DNA of 6,558 nt, taken from assembly GCA_905236585.1 (NCBI GenBank), contig CAJOQZ010000205.1, positions 1 to 6,558 on the forward strand, written 5' to 3'. The position numbers and the translations under genes were made by a program. Of the stretch, positions 1-6,259 are shown in pieces. The notes beneath the pieces were generated by a model. It saw only the letters and a program-made list of their open reading frames with translations, was not told where the DNA came from and made no database searches. Position 1 is the first letter of the stretch. Each line of letters begins with the position of its first letter. The DNA is from an uncultured Lachnospiraceae bacterium. GTDB taxonomy: Bacteria > Bacillota > Clostridia > Lachnospirales > Lachnospiraceae.

Positions 1-91
1 AGCAGTAAGCGGCGGTTCTTTACGCAGTAAGATAAAAACTATAATAATCACTAGCCAAAAAAAAACATATAATATATAATTTTGGCAAACA

Positions 92-116
92 TCCGTATAA
101 TATTAGAATTTACGGA
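92..116 (+). promoter_or_regulatory. Probable abiE promoter with operator-like inverted repeat
   Basis: A perfect -10 hexamer TATAAT lies at 96-101, 26 bases before the AbiEi start. No good -35 sits at the right distance (73-78 reads TATATA), but the upstream DNA is very A/T-rich. The -10 is enclosed by the inverted repeat TCCGTA (92-97) / TACGGA (111-116); the right arm runs into the GGAGG ribosome binding site at 114-118. AbiEi proteins of characterised systems repress their own operon by binding inverted repeats in the promoter, so this is a natural operator candidate. The repeat and the -10 are seen directly; the operator role is inferred. Confidence 0.5.
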
Positions 117-127
117 GGAAAACCATT

Positions 128-670
128 ATGATAAGCAATTATAATGAATGTCTGCAAAGATATAAGAATGACTACCAGATTAATAAAGCATTAGCCGCAG
201 GGGAAATATTCAAAATTGAACCGGGCATCTATTCGGATAAGAGTTTTGAATTTGAAACCGCGATTATTGCGAAGAAGTATCCAAGAGCAGTATTCACTAT
301 GAGAAGCGCCTTTTTTTATCTTGGATTAACGGATACAATACCGGATAAGTACTATCTTGAGACAGACAAAGATGATGCCAAAATAAGGGACAGGCGCGTA
401 GTCCAGAGTTTTGATAATTATGGCATCCTCGAACTCGGGATGACAATGCGTGAGGTAGACGGCACTTTCATCAGGATATACGGATATGAGAGGATGCTGC
501 TTGAACTTTTACGCAATAAGAACCGCCTGCCTTTTGACTATTACAAGGAAATAATATTAAATTACCGGAAACGCATAGATTCCATGGATATTACATTGAT
601 ACAGGATATGTCAGAGGAAATGCCGAAGAGCGAAATGATCATTAACAGTCTGGAATTGGAGGTTTTGTGA
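128..670 (+). CDS. abiEi: AbiEi-family type IV antitoxin / transcriptional regulator
   Basis: Predicted antitoxin of an AbiE system, 180 residues, cytoplasmic. AbiEi proteins neutralise the AbiEii nucleotidyltransferase without a stable complex (type IV) and repress their own operon. The N-terminal 45 residues fit the family's winged helix-turn-helix, with the pattern Y-x-I-N-K-A-L-A-A-G-E-I-F-K-I-x-P-G-I-Y at about 16-35. The rest fits the AbiEi C-terminal domain, including the segment YERMLLELLRNKNRLPFDYY at 120-139, which matches the family's usual block of the form R-x-x-x-D/E-x-x-R-x-x-x-x-x-x-x-x-x-Y. The ATG is preceded by GGAGG (114-118) at nine bases. Its stop overlaps the start of the next gene in TGATG, so the two are translationally coupled. 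Length is normal for short AbiEi proteins. The family call rests on recognition and on the toxin next door; there are no catalytic residues to check. Confidence 0.85.
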   Translation: MISNYNECLQRYKNDYQINKALAAGEIFKIEPGIYSDKSFEFETAIIAKKYPRAVFTMRSAFFYLGLTDTIPDKYYLETDKDDAKIRDRRVVQSFDNYGILELGMTMREVDGTFIRIYGYERMLLELLRNKNRLPFDYYKEIILNYRKRIDSMDITLIQDMSEEMPKSEMIINSLELEVL

Positions 671-1254
671 TGGGAAGAATCTCGGAGATGCTTAAGAAGG
701 CAGAAGAATCAGGATATACGGGCGATAACCTTACATCCAGGGTCTGTCAGGATATAGTGCTGAACGCTATTTCGAGAAGTACTCTTAACAAAAATGTAAC
801 AATAAAGGGCGGTGTCGTTATGCGTGAGATTACCAGAGATGTACGAAGGGCAACGCAGGATATGGATATTGACTTCATCCGGTATTCCCTTAGTGATGAA
901 TCTATAGATGCATTTGTTCAGAAACTCAATGTTTTAGAAGATATCAGTATTAAACGAGTGGGTGAAATTACCGAATTAAGCCAGCAGGATTATCATGGAA
1001 AAAGAATATATGTGGAGATAACCGACACAGATGGAATCAGTATTCAAAGCAAGATGGATCTTGGCGTGCATACCCATATGGATGTTTTGCAAGAGGAGTT
1101 TTGTTTCGATATTGGATACGATGATGAGGGAGTAAGCCTTCTGATCAACTCAAAGGAGCAGATGTTCGCAGAAAAACTGCGATCCCTGCTTAAGTTTGGG
1201 GCTGCATCCACAAGATATAAGGACATTTTTGATATGTATTATCTTAAAGATTGA
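670..1254 (+). CDS. abiEii: AbiEii nucleotidyltransferase toxin, cut short by in-frame TGA
   Basis: Nucleotidyltransferase toxin partner of the upstream antitoxin, 194 residues as written. The core motifs are present: KGG (46-48) opening the fold, the acidic cluster D-M-D-I-D at about 64-68 for metal and nucleotide, a further Asp at 130 in SKMDLG, and the E-K plus R-Y-K-D-I-F-D block at about 168-188 that is typical of AbiEii. The ATG at 670 is chosen because GGAGG (658-662) is seven bases away; a GTG at 667 would be only four away. The TGA at 1252-1254 ends the frame, yet the same frame continues open for 71 further codons to TAA at 1468-1470 with sensible toxin-like sequence. The normal protein would therefore be about 266 residues. 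What is lost is the C-terminal helical domain, not the catalytic core. The gene is probably an inactive allele, though a shortened or read-through product cannot be excluded. Confidence 0.85.
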   Translation: MGRISEMLKKAEESGYTGDNLTSRVCQDIVLNAISRSTLNKNVTIKGGVVMREITRDVRRATQDMDIDFIRYSLSDESIDAFVQKLNVLEDISIKRVGEITELSQQDYHGKRIYVEITDTDGISIQSKMDLGVHTHMDVLQEEFCFDIGYDDEGVSLLINSKEQMFAEKLRSLLKFGAASTRYKDIFDMYYLKD

Positions 1255-1470
1255 GTTAGCACAACGAAACTTGAAAAATGCATCTCGGAATTTATCCTGA
1301 CTGACTTGGGAATGAAGGAAAACAATATGTCGGATATTATCAGCAGGTTAAACAGGACATTCAGAAGTAATCGCTACAGAGACAGATTAGTTAAATCGGA
1401 TAAGAACTGGCTTGGGATAGATGCAGACGAGGCGCTTAACGGGATAATGAATTTCATCACGGAAATATAA
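1255..1470 (+). pseudogene. Severed C-terminal part of AbiEii toxin
   Basis: These 71 sense codons lie in exactly the same frame as the AbiEii gene, separated from it only by the TGA at 1252-1254. The translation begins V-S-T-T-K-L-E-K-C-I-S-E-F-I and ends N-F-I-T-E-I before TAA. Such a helical, Lys/Glu-rich segment after the K-D-x-x-D motif is normal for AbiEii. An internal ATG at 1327 has AAGGAA (1315-1320) six bases upstream and could start a 47-residue peptide, so expression of a separate C-terminal piece is conceivable. The simplest reading is one nonsense substitution, for example from CGA or GGA. Confidence 0.75.
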
Positions 1471-1481
1471 CACCTAAATGT

Positions 1482-1634
1482 GACAGGGCAACAACCGTAA
1501 GTGACAGCGGGCAAACTACAATCAACGGCACAGCGATTGTATTGGACGAAAACGGCGCGGATGTGACGTCAAAATTCAGCGTGACTGTAGTGCCCGGCGG
1601 TTTGAAGATCGAGCAGCGACCTCTGACTTTGGAA
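1482..1634 (+). pseudogene. Fragment of a cell-surface repeat protein (MBG/YDG-like domain)
   Basis: The plus frame holding the codons from 1482 reads as the end of an extracellular beta-sandwich repeat. It contains NGTAIVLDENGADVTSKFSV followed by T-V-V-P-G-G-L-K-I and E-Q-R-P-L-T-L. The pattern 'G-x-D-V-T-x-x-[FY]-x-V-x-x-x-P-G-x-L-x-I-x-x-R-P-[LV]-T' is characteristic of tandem repeats in large Firmicute adhesins. There is no start codon with a ribosome binding site, no signal peptide and no anchor; the frame simply runs out of the AbiEii tail and into the terminator at 1638. It is therefore debris joined to the abiE operon by recombination, with the junction near 1470-1490. The domain name is from memory of the pattern; that it is a surface repeat is more secure than the exact family. 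Confidence 0.55.
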
Positions 1635-1637
1635 ACA

Positions 1638-1667
1638 AAAAAACGCCGCAATAAAGCGACGTTTTTT
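1638..1667. terminator. Bidirectional rho-independent terminator
   Basis: Twelve-base arms at 1638-1649 and 1656-1667 pair through AAAAAACG, one C/A mismatch and CGC/GCG around the loop AATAAA. The A-run on one side becomes a T-run on the other strand, so it can stop transcripts arriving from the abiE operon on the plus strand and from the degraded gene on the minus strand, whose stop is 16 bases away. Confidence 0.85.
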
Positions 1668-1682
1668 GTATGCATTTTTCAA

Positions 1683-2096
1683 TCATGCAGGCTTGTAACC
1701 GGAAATGGACACAGCCTGTTCTTTCGACATTCCTGCGGCAATGAGATTTTCAAAAACCTCTTTTGCCTTTTCAAGGACGCCTTCGGCGTGACCTTCCTCC
1801 CGTTCAATTTTGCGCACTTGCATCTCATCATGTTCTGCCATGACGGATTCTCCGCACGAGATGATCCGGCACGTAAGAGGCGCGTTCATCTTTGCCTCCC
1901 AGTTCTTTCTGTCTGCTCGATTGTATTGCAAAACGTGCAATCTCTTCCGGATGTTTTTCAATATCATACCATTACCTCCATCGTGACGAAGTTATTCTAT
2001 TTTTACCTCGTGTACGCTGTCGAGTTCCTCTTCCGTAATTCCGAAGCGCATGTCCATCTCTTCCATCCGGCGGAACAGGAATAACTTCAGCCGCAT
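1683..2096 (-). pseudogene. Decayed 3' remnant of an EG-rich Rpn/PD-(D/E)XK transposase-like protein
   Basis: The last 94 codons (1967-1683) include N-W-E-A-K-M-N-A-P-L-T, a charged stretch with R-E-E-G-H-A-E-G, and the tail AAGMSKEQAVSISGY. This layout is typical of C-terminal ends of Rpn-like recombination-promoting nuclease/putative transposase proteins in Clostridia. The protein is not intact. An extra base near 1901-1904 shifts the frame: the neighbouring frame just upstream reads YDIEKHPEEIARFAIQSSRQ and then K-E (about 1968-1903), which would join naturally onto W-E-A-K-M. Further upstream, the first frame again gives a plausible block (RRMEEMDMRFGITEEELDSV, 2096-1992 region) ending in a TAA at 1992-1994, so at least two frame disruptions exist. 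The nuclease domain itself is missing because the sequence stops where the acyltransferase gene ends. The family assignment is moderate; the pseudogene status is well supported. Confidence 0.6.
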
Positions 2097-2113
2097 TGTT
2101 CTTCATGACCGCC

Positions 2114-3220
2114 TCACTCTATCGGTAATTGAAACTTTTTCATCATCACCTGTTGCAATTTCCTGCCGAAATACTCGCACGGAAGCGACATCGCAAACGT
2201 GATTGCCAAAACGATCAGACAGCGGATCGCTATGGGCGGTGTTTTGATGTATTTGTAGACGATCGCAAGACCGATCAACTGACAGAGATAGATCGGCATG
2301 CTCATTTTTCCGAGCCAATAGATCCAGTTTTTATCAAAAATCGCGTTCCCTCTGGTCTGTCCCGTAAAGGTCAGCATGATCGAGATGGCAAGAAAGATCA
2401 GCACGTGCGTCTCATAGCGGGAGGTATAGCCCGAGAGCGAATAGACGACGGACAGCATAAAGCCAAAAATCTCCAAAACGGTAAAGATTGTTTGCGTCGT
2501 TTCGGAATGTGTGTAGCGGTTGATAAAACGGGACAGATCAAAAAGACTCATGCCGAGCGCGATTTCGGCAATCGCGCGGAGCACGCAGGCATAGCCGAAG
2601 CCCAGCCAACGGGTATGGTCGGCAAAGGTTCCGTAATTATACTGCATCATCCCCAAAATCCAAAGCGACCCCAGCGGGGCGATCACGTGCGTAAACATCG
2701 AGTAAAAGCGGAACGCGATCGGATAGAGCAGCAGTATCGCGATCAGCATCGCCGAAATGAACCACTCGATAACGTCTACATTCGTATAAGTAAAACCGAA
2801 TTTCTGCAAAAAGAAAAACTCGGGAATGCTGTCAAAAAAGAACTGCAATATATCGTCAATGCGCCCCCAGATTTCGCGCGTGAACATCCGAACGACGATC
2901 AGGACGGAAAAACTGATTACGTGATAAGGGAAGATCGACATATATTTTCGAATGAAATAACGAAACGACTGGCTGCCGAGATCAACCGGCGCATCCACGC
3001 CGGATGCGATCCGCCCGCGTTTGGCGAAAATAGATTTAGCCATCAGAAATCCGGTAATTAAAAAGAAAAATTCCACGCCGAAATACCCGCGGTCGAGCGC
3101 GGCAATCCCATAATCGCCGATCATCCAGTATTCAAAGTCAAGCGTGCGGTGGCAATGAAAAAGAATGATGATGACGGAAAAGACAAACCGCATAAATTCT
3201 ACTTTGCCGTTTTTATTCAT
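2114..3220 (-). CDS. Acyltransferase-3 family membrane protein
   Basis: Predicted integral membrane O-acyltransferase (OafA/NodX-type fold), 368 residues, which in this family moves acetyl or other acyl groups onto surface polysaccharides, peptidoglycan or small sugars. Seen features are the opening R-F-V-F-S-V-I-I-I-L-F-H-C-H (11-24, with the conserved Arg and His region), the membrane motif YFGVEFFFLITGFLMAKS (46-63), the block R-K-Y-M-S-I-F-P-Y-H (91-100) corresponding to the conserved Arg/His motif, and W-L-G-K-M-S-M-P-I-Y-L (302-312) near the end. About ten hydrophobic segments are visible; length is as expected. The start is supported by AAGGAA six bases before the ATG. It has its own likely promoter at 3256-3284. 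No glycosyltransferases or polymer genes are nearby, so the substrate cannot be guessed. The final motif is followed by Cys-Gln where many relatives carry a His. Confidence 0.88.
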   Translation of the reverse strand: MNKNGKVEFMRFVFSVIIILFHCHRTLDFEYWMIGDYGIAALDRGYFGVEFFFLITGFLMAKSIFAKRGRIASGVDAPVDLGSQSFRYFIRKYMSIFPYHVISFSVLIVVRMFTREIWGRIDDILQFFFDSIPEFFFLQKFGFTYTNVDVIEWFISAMLIAILLLYPIAFRFYSMFTHVIAPLGSLWILGMMQYNYGTFADHTRWLGFGYACVLRAIAEIALGMSLFDLSRFINRYTHSETTQTIFTVLEIFGFMLSVVYSLSGYTSRYETHVLIFLAISIMLTFTGQTRGNAIFDKNWIYWLGKMSMPIYLCQLIGLAIVYKYIKTPPIAIRCLIVLAITFAMSLPCEYFGRKLQQVMMKKFQLPIE

Positions 3221-3255
3221 AACACGTTCCTTAATAGCCGATAAAAAGCAACTCC

Positions 3256-3284
3256 ATTTTAGCAGACGAAGAAACGGTTGAAAA
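3256..3284 (-). promoter_or_regulatory. Likely promoter of the acyltransferase gene
   Basis: On the minus strand the -10 hexamer TAAAAT (3261-3256) is preceded by TGC, making an extended -10. A weak -35, TTTTCA (3284-3279), lies 17 bases upstream. The start site would be near 3249, giving a leader of about 29 bases with AAGGAA before the ATG. This separates the acyltransferase from the upstream gene, since no terminator is visible between them. Confidence 0.45.
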
Positions 3285-3310
3285 GAAAAAGTTCGGATTG
3301 TGCCCTATAA

Positions 3311-3814
3311 TCATTCGTCCAAAACCACCGCATTCTGCCGCCTATAATTATCATTGTCCTTCTGTGCCAGTTCCGCCTCTACCTTGCGAAGTTCCTGCTC
3401 CAATTTTTTCTGCCGCTCTTCTTCGGCGGTACGAATTTCCTGCTCTATGCGCGCTTTCTTCTCTTCCAGTTTTTCTATTTCGCGATCCACCTTATCCGTG
3501 TCGGTCGTTGTCAATCCGCTTCTCTTTGCATCACTTGAAACCTTATCATCCGCTTTTGCCTCCGGCAGCGCATCTTTTTTCGGAGCAATATAATCGATCT
3601 TGGAATTGCCTTGCGCATCTTTCCCCGGTCTGTATAATCCCTTTACCGGAGCGGAAAGAATATACGCATCCGTTAGCATCGCATTCGCATCCCATTCTTT
3701 TGCATTATCCGATTTTCCTGTCTGCTCCGTCCTTTTCGCACCTTGTGTCCCCTGCATTTTTGCATAGCGATCCTGTTCGGGGATAGGATGGATTCCTTCT
3801 GAACCTATTTTCAT
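3311..3814 (-). CDS. Hypothetical protein with C-terminal coiled coil
   Basis: I do not recognise a named family. The protein is 167 residues, hydrophilic, without signal peptide or membrane segment. The first 100 residues look poorly ordered, with a short conserved-looking piece YILSAPVKGLYRPGKDAQGN around 50-69. From about 106 to 152 there is a strong heptad-rich coiled coil full of Lys, Glu, Arg and Gln (for example E-I-E-K-L-E-E-K-K-A-R-I-E-Q-E-I), ending in the polar tail QKDNDNYRRQNAVV. The ATG at 3814 is preferred because GAGG is nine bases upstream; an in-frame ATG at 3838 has no ribosome binding site. It lies 90 bases downstream of the kinase gene on the same strand with no terminator between, so it may share that transcript. 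A role as a small scaffold or adaptor would be a guess only. Confidence 0.7.
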   Translation of the reverse strand: MKIGSEGIHPIPEQDRYAKMQGTQGAKRTEQTGKSDNAKEWDANAMLTDAYILSAPVKGLYRPGKDAQGNSKIDYIAPKKDALPEAKADDKVSSDAKRSGLTTTDTDKVDREIEKLEEKKARIEQEIRTAEEERQKKLEQELRKVEAELAQKDNDNYRRQNAVVLDE

Positions 3815-3904
3815 ATGCCTAAACCTCACTTTCACCATAAATTATGACGCAATCATCCAAACGACCACGACAATTTCCATGTCTTTCAACTGCTATTTCG
3901 GATG

Positions 3905-5341
3905 CTAAGATTTGACATATAACCCGCTTGTAACAGAAGGTCGTATTCCTGTCTCAAAAGGACGTTTTTTTAGCAGAACCGATATCCGATAAACCGAATC
4001 GTCCTTCTGGATATCCACCGCCCCGTTGTAGCGCTCCGCAATATCCTCGACATTTTTCAGTCCAATCCCGTGCCATATATCGTTTATATCCCTCGCTGCC
4101 TCCGCCGACGGATCAAAGCCGTTCTCGCAGACAAGAAGTATCACATTTTCCCGCTCAATCATCTTCATATCCATATATTTTAAGTCATCCGAGGCAGACC
4201 CCGCCGCCCGCAGCGCGTTATCCAAGATATTAGACAGCACAATCGACAGGTCATACACCGGTATGCCCCACGAACTTTCATATACAAAGTTTGAAGAAAA
4301 CGCAATCCCACTCTCCTCTGCCTTTCGAAACTTATCATTCATAACAACATCCGTGACCGGATCACCGGTATGATACCGCATTTCCACCGATCGGATCGCA
4401 TCATCCATATTTGTGATATACCTGCACAGTTCCTCATTCAGCCCCTGTTCGGCAAGCCCCCGGATATTTGTCATGTGGTTAGCCATTTCATGCTTTACTT
4501 TTCGCACCTGATCGTAATAGCGCTCCGTATCCTCCAAACGCCTTCGGATCGCCTCTTCCTCCATGCTCCTTGCCAAATACAGTTCGCTTTGCCGGCGAAA
4601 CGTGCAGTATCTCTGCCATATGAGAATTGCCGACAGATCGCCAACATACAAAAGAACCGCCACCAACGGCAAAAGCCATATTAGGTGAGGTCTTTCATCA
4701 AGCAGAATAACGGCTCCGTCCGCAGTATCTAAAACGGCGATTCCCATCATAATCCGCGTCAGGATAATCCCGGCAACATTCATAACAGACAGATAACAAA
4801 ACTCCATCCACCGCATTTTTTCGGGTCGTTTCACAAACCAAATCAGCGGCAAGATCTCCAACAAAGGCATGACGATATAAAGCCCTTCGCACAGCAGATA
4901 AAGAATGCCTACCCGAAACGAGACGAACCCCTCAACATCCGCCGCCATGGTAAGCCCCGCCATGATTTTTTTTGCAGCCGCATTTATTATGGAATTGACA
5001 AAAAAATATGACAGATATCTCAAATTCAAGAACAGAATCAATGAAAAAAGCGTTTCCGGCATCTTTTCTCTTTTGCAGAAATACGCGTATAGTAAAGGTA
5101 TGCCGCACATCAAAATCATCCAAATCGGAAATCCGTCCGTAAATACGCACCACCGCAAAACCTCTGCCGCAGTCATTACCACGGCAAGAATGACCGTATG
5201 CTCTTTTTCCTTCCTCTCAACCCCGGAAAAAAGCGGGACAAAGCGATCCCATAAGATAAAAAGAAAGACCACCCTGCATGGTATTTCCGTCAGTTCCGCA
5301 ATTATTTGATAAATACTTATATCCGCAATACCGCTTAGCAT
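3905..5341 (-). CDS. AgrC-like sensor histidine kinase (GHKL domain)
   Basis: Membrane sensor kinase, 478 residues. Roughly the first 245 residues hold several hydrophobic helices (about 48-66, 72-88, 96-120, 142-170, 182-204, 218-243), as in peptide-sensing AgrC/ComD/VirS kinases. A helical linker with the H-box follows: Y-Y-D-Q-V-R-K-V-K-H-E-M-A-N-H, with His284 as probable phosphorylation site. The ATPase part shows the N-box D-L-S-I-V-L-S-N-I-L-D-N-A (364-376; Asn371 and Asn375) and the G-box H-G-I-G-L-K-N-V (424-431). The C-terminal 20 residues after the kinase fold look like an unstructured tail. AGGAG lies eight bases before the ATG and overlaps the stop of the lipoprotein gene, so the two are coupled. 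No response regulator, AgrB or signal-peptide gene lies within reach, making the kinase an orphan here; its partner must be elsewhere. Confidence 0.92.
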   Translation of the reverse strand: MLSGIADISIYQIIAELTEIPCRVVFLFILWDRFVPLFSGVERKEKEHTVILAVVMTAAEVLRWCVFTDGFPIWMILMCGIPLLYAYFCKREKMPETLFSLILFLNLRYLSYFFVNSIINAAAKKIMAGLTMAADVEGFVSFRVGILYLLCEGLYIVMPLLEILPLIWFVKRPEKMRWMEFCYLSVMNVAGIILTRIMMGIAVLDTADGAVILLDERPHLIWLLPLVAVLLYVGDLSAILIWQRYCTFRRQSELYLARSMEEEAIRRRLEDTERYYDQVRKVKHEMANHMTNIRGLAEQGLNEELCRYITNMDDAIRSVEMRYHTGDPVTDVVMNDKFRKAEESGIAFSSNFVYESSWGIPVYDLSIVLSNILDNALRAAGSASDDLKYMDMKMIERENVILLVCENGFDPSAEAARDINDIWHGIGLKNVEDIAERYNGAVDIQKDDSVYRISVLLKKRPFETGIRPSVTSGLYVKS

Positions 5342-5352
5342 ATCCTGCTCTC

Positions 5353-5913
5353 CTAAAGTTGCCGTTCACGACCGAACCGATTGCCTATCTTTCTCTTTCT
5401 CGGTAAATTCGTGAAGGGCAACGTCACATATGCGTTACCGCTCTTTTTTGTTATCGGTTTTTTGAAATAGATAATAATCGGGATGTAACAGATGGTCGAT
5501 ATTTTGTCATAAGTGGACAAAAATCCAACCTTTATGATGTATTTTTTCTCGTTGCCACAAAAAAATCCGCAGCCATCTACTAATACTGACTGCGGACCCA
5601 CCACTAAAACTCTATAAAAATCTACACTTATCCAGTCCTGACCGTTCCTTATATCAAATGTATCAATAATAGTTTCAACATCCTTTTCATCACTAATTTC
5701 ATATTTCTTTTCATCAAATCCATACAAAATTATGCTACTTGGGTTGTTATCAAAAACATTTCTTAGTTCCGCATCATCCGTGACAGCTGTGTATGCTTGG
5801 TCATTTATCTCCTGTTCCTTTTCATCCGTTCCCGGATTTGATGTCGTTGCCCCGCAGCCTCCCAAGATTATTGTTAATGCCGCGACGAGCAGAACTGCTC
5901 GCATCTTATTCAT
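5353..5913 (-). CDS. Small lipoprotein of unknown function
   Basis: A 186-residue secreted lipoprotein. The N-terminus is a signal peptide, with basic residues, a hydrophobic core at about 6-17 and the lipobox L-G-G-C ending at Cys20, so it should be tethered to the outer face of the membrane. A short linker (21-40) is followed by a mixed alpha/beta-looking domain containing a D-G-C-G-F-F-C-G motif (Cys115 and Cys119, possibly a disulphide) and the segment PITKKSGNAYVTLPFTNL (153-170). The last 15 residues are very basic. I recognise no family. Its ATG has AAAGGA six bases upstream. It ends 11 bases before the kinase start, with its TAG inside the kinase ribosome binding site, so a joint role (for example, an extracellular accessory to the sensor) is plausible inference. 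It starts 20 bases after the zinc-finger gene. Confidence 0.8.
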   Translation of the reverse strand: MNKMRAVLLVAALTIILGGCGATTSNPGTDEKEQEINDQAYTAVTDDAELRNVFDNNPSSIILYGFDEKKYEISDEKDVETIIDTFDIRNGQDWISVDFYRVLVVGPQSVLVDGCGFFCGNEKKYIIKVGFLSTYDKISTICYIPIIIYFKKPITKKSGNAYVTLPFTNLPRKRKIGNRFGRERQL

Positions 5914-5933
5914 GATGATTCCTTTCCCGTTCC

Positions 5934-6167
5934 TTATGCCGCCTTCATATCTGCAAAATGCGTGACAACAATTTCCATTGGCTGGCGGCGCATTTCTTCA
6001 ACGATTCTCTCCAATTCCCGGGCTACAGCATCAGAATAAGACACCTCGCCGCATTGCGTACATACTTGCGATGGGACATCTTTAACAATGATTATACAAT
6101 TTCCCAAATCAGCGATAAAGTTGGTATACTTGTTTTCAAGAGTGCCTTTGCATACAAAACAAGTCAT
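5934..6167 (-). CDS. YgiT-type zinc-finger antitoxin, orphan
   Basis: A 77-residue protein matching the zinc-binding N-terminal domain seen in MqsA/YgiT antitoxins. Two Cys pairs are present: T-C-F-V-C (Cys3, Cys6) and V-C-T-Q-C-G-E (Cys36, Cys39), the second preceded by the family's typical K-D-V-P-S-Q. The region from 44 on is a helix rich in Glu/Arg, and there is no MqsA-like DNA-binding HTH domain. In Firmicutes such short proteins usually follow a DUF4258 or similar toxin gene with an overlapping start. Here the ATG at 6167 has a strong AAGGAG at eight bases, and a frame with stop TGA overlaps it as ATGA (M-V-K-K-E-K-L-G-stop), resembling the tail of a toxin gene. No toxin gene exists upstream; hairpins and a tRNA stand there. 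A longer reading from a GTG at 6212 is less likely since it enters the hairpin DNA. Confidence 0.85.
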   Translation of the reverse strand: MTCFVCKGTLENKYTNFIADLGNCIIIVKDVPSQVCTQCGEVSYSDAVARELERIVEEMRRQPMEIVVTHFADMKAA

Positions 6168-6193
6168 CCCAATTTCTCCTTCTTGACCATTTT

Positions 6194-6208
6194 TACGTCT
6201 CCTGAGGG
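6194..6208. repeat. Short duplicate of the tRNA-Arg 3' end (att-like)
   Basis: TACGTCTCCTGAGGG here is identical to 6335-6349, where it covers the last bases of the tRNA-Arg gene and two bases beyond. Flanking bases are also similar: both copies are preceded by CATTTTTA or CATTTT, with a two-base gap. Integrating elements that use tRNA genes leave just such copies of the tRNA 3' end at their borders. The copy is seen; the integration origin is inferred. Confidence 0.65.
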
Positions 6209-6242
6209 GCACTGCACGTCTGGTAGACGTGCGCTCAGTGCC
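6208..6242. repeat. Long interrupted hairpin
   Basis: Inner perfect arms GCACGTCT (6214-6221) and AGACGTGC (6225-6232) surround a GGT loop. Outer arms GGCACT (6208-6213) and AGTGCC (6237-6242) extend it, with GCTC bulged on one side. It has no T-run, so it is not a classical terminator. It abuts the tRNA-end duplicate and lies about 40 bases upstream of the zinc-finger antitoxin start on the minus strand. Confidence 0.7.
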
Positions 6243-6259
6243 GTCCGAAGTGAAACGGA

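Noticed and set aside
82..109. Alternative abiE promoter TTGGCA (82-87) with TAGAAT (104-109), 16 bases apart
   Set aside because: Each hexamer matches five of six, but transcription would start near 116, inside the ribosome binding site, leaving no usable leader. TATAAT at 96-101 is preferred.
1252..1254. TGA as a selenocysteine codon
   Set aside because: No SECIS-like hairpin is evident just downstream, and the position lies outside the catalytic motifs where an AbiEii protein has no known use for selenocysteine.
1542..2084. Long plus-strand open frame across the terminator and the degraded minus-strand gene
   Set aside because: Only its first part looks like protein (the adhesin scrap). 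It has no ribosome binding site, runs through a terminator, and the rest mirrors the minus-strand remnant.
2129..3061. 310-codon plus-strand frame opposite the acyltransferase
   Set aside because: It is antisense to a well-recognised membrane protein, has a His/Arg/Asp/Gln-rich composition typical of shadow frames, and lacks a domain or start signal.
5353..5500. Frameshift near the end of the lipoprotein gene, because the C-terminus is oddly basic
   Set aside because: An alternative frame gives a plausible acidic-basic tail but contains a stop a short way upstream, and the present stop overlaps the kinase ribosome binding site neatly, so the gene is taken as intact.
6168..6212. Upstream extension of the zinc-finger antitoxin to a GTG at 6212
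   Set aside because: The added 15 residues are translated from the tRNA-end repeat and its flank, lack a ribosome binding site, and the inner ATG has an ideal AAGGAG.
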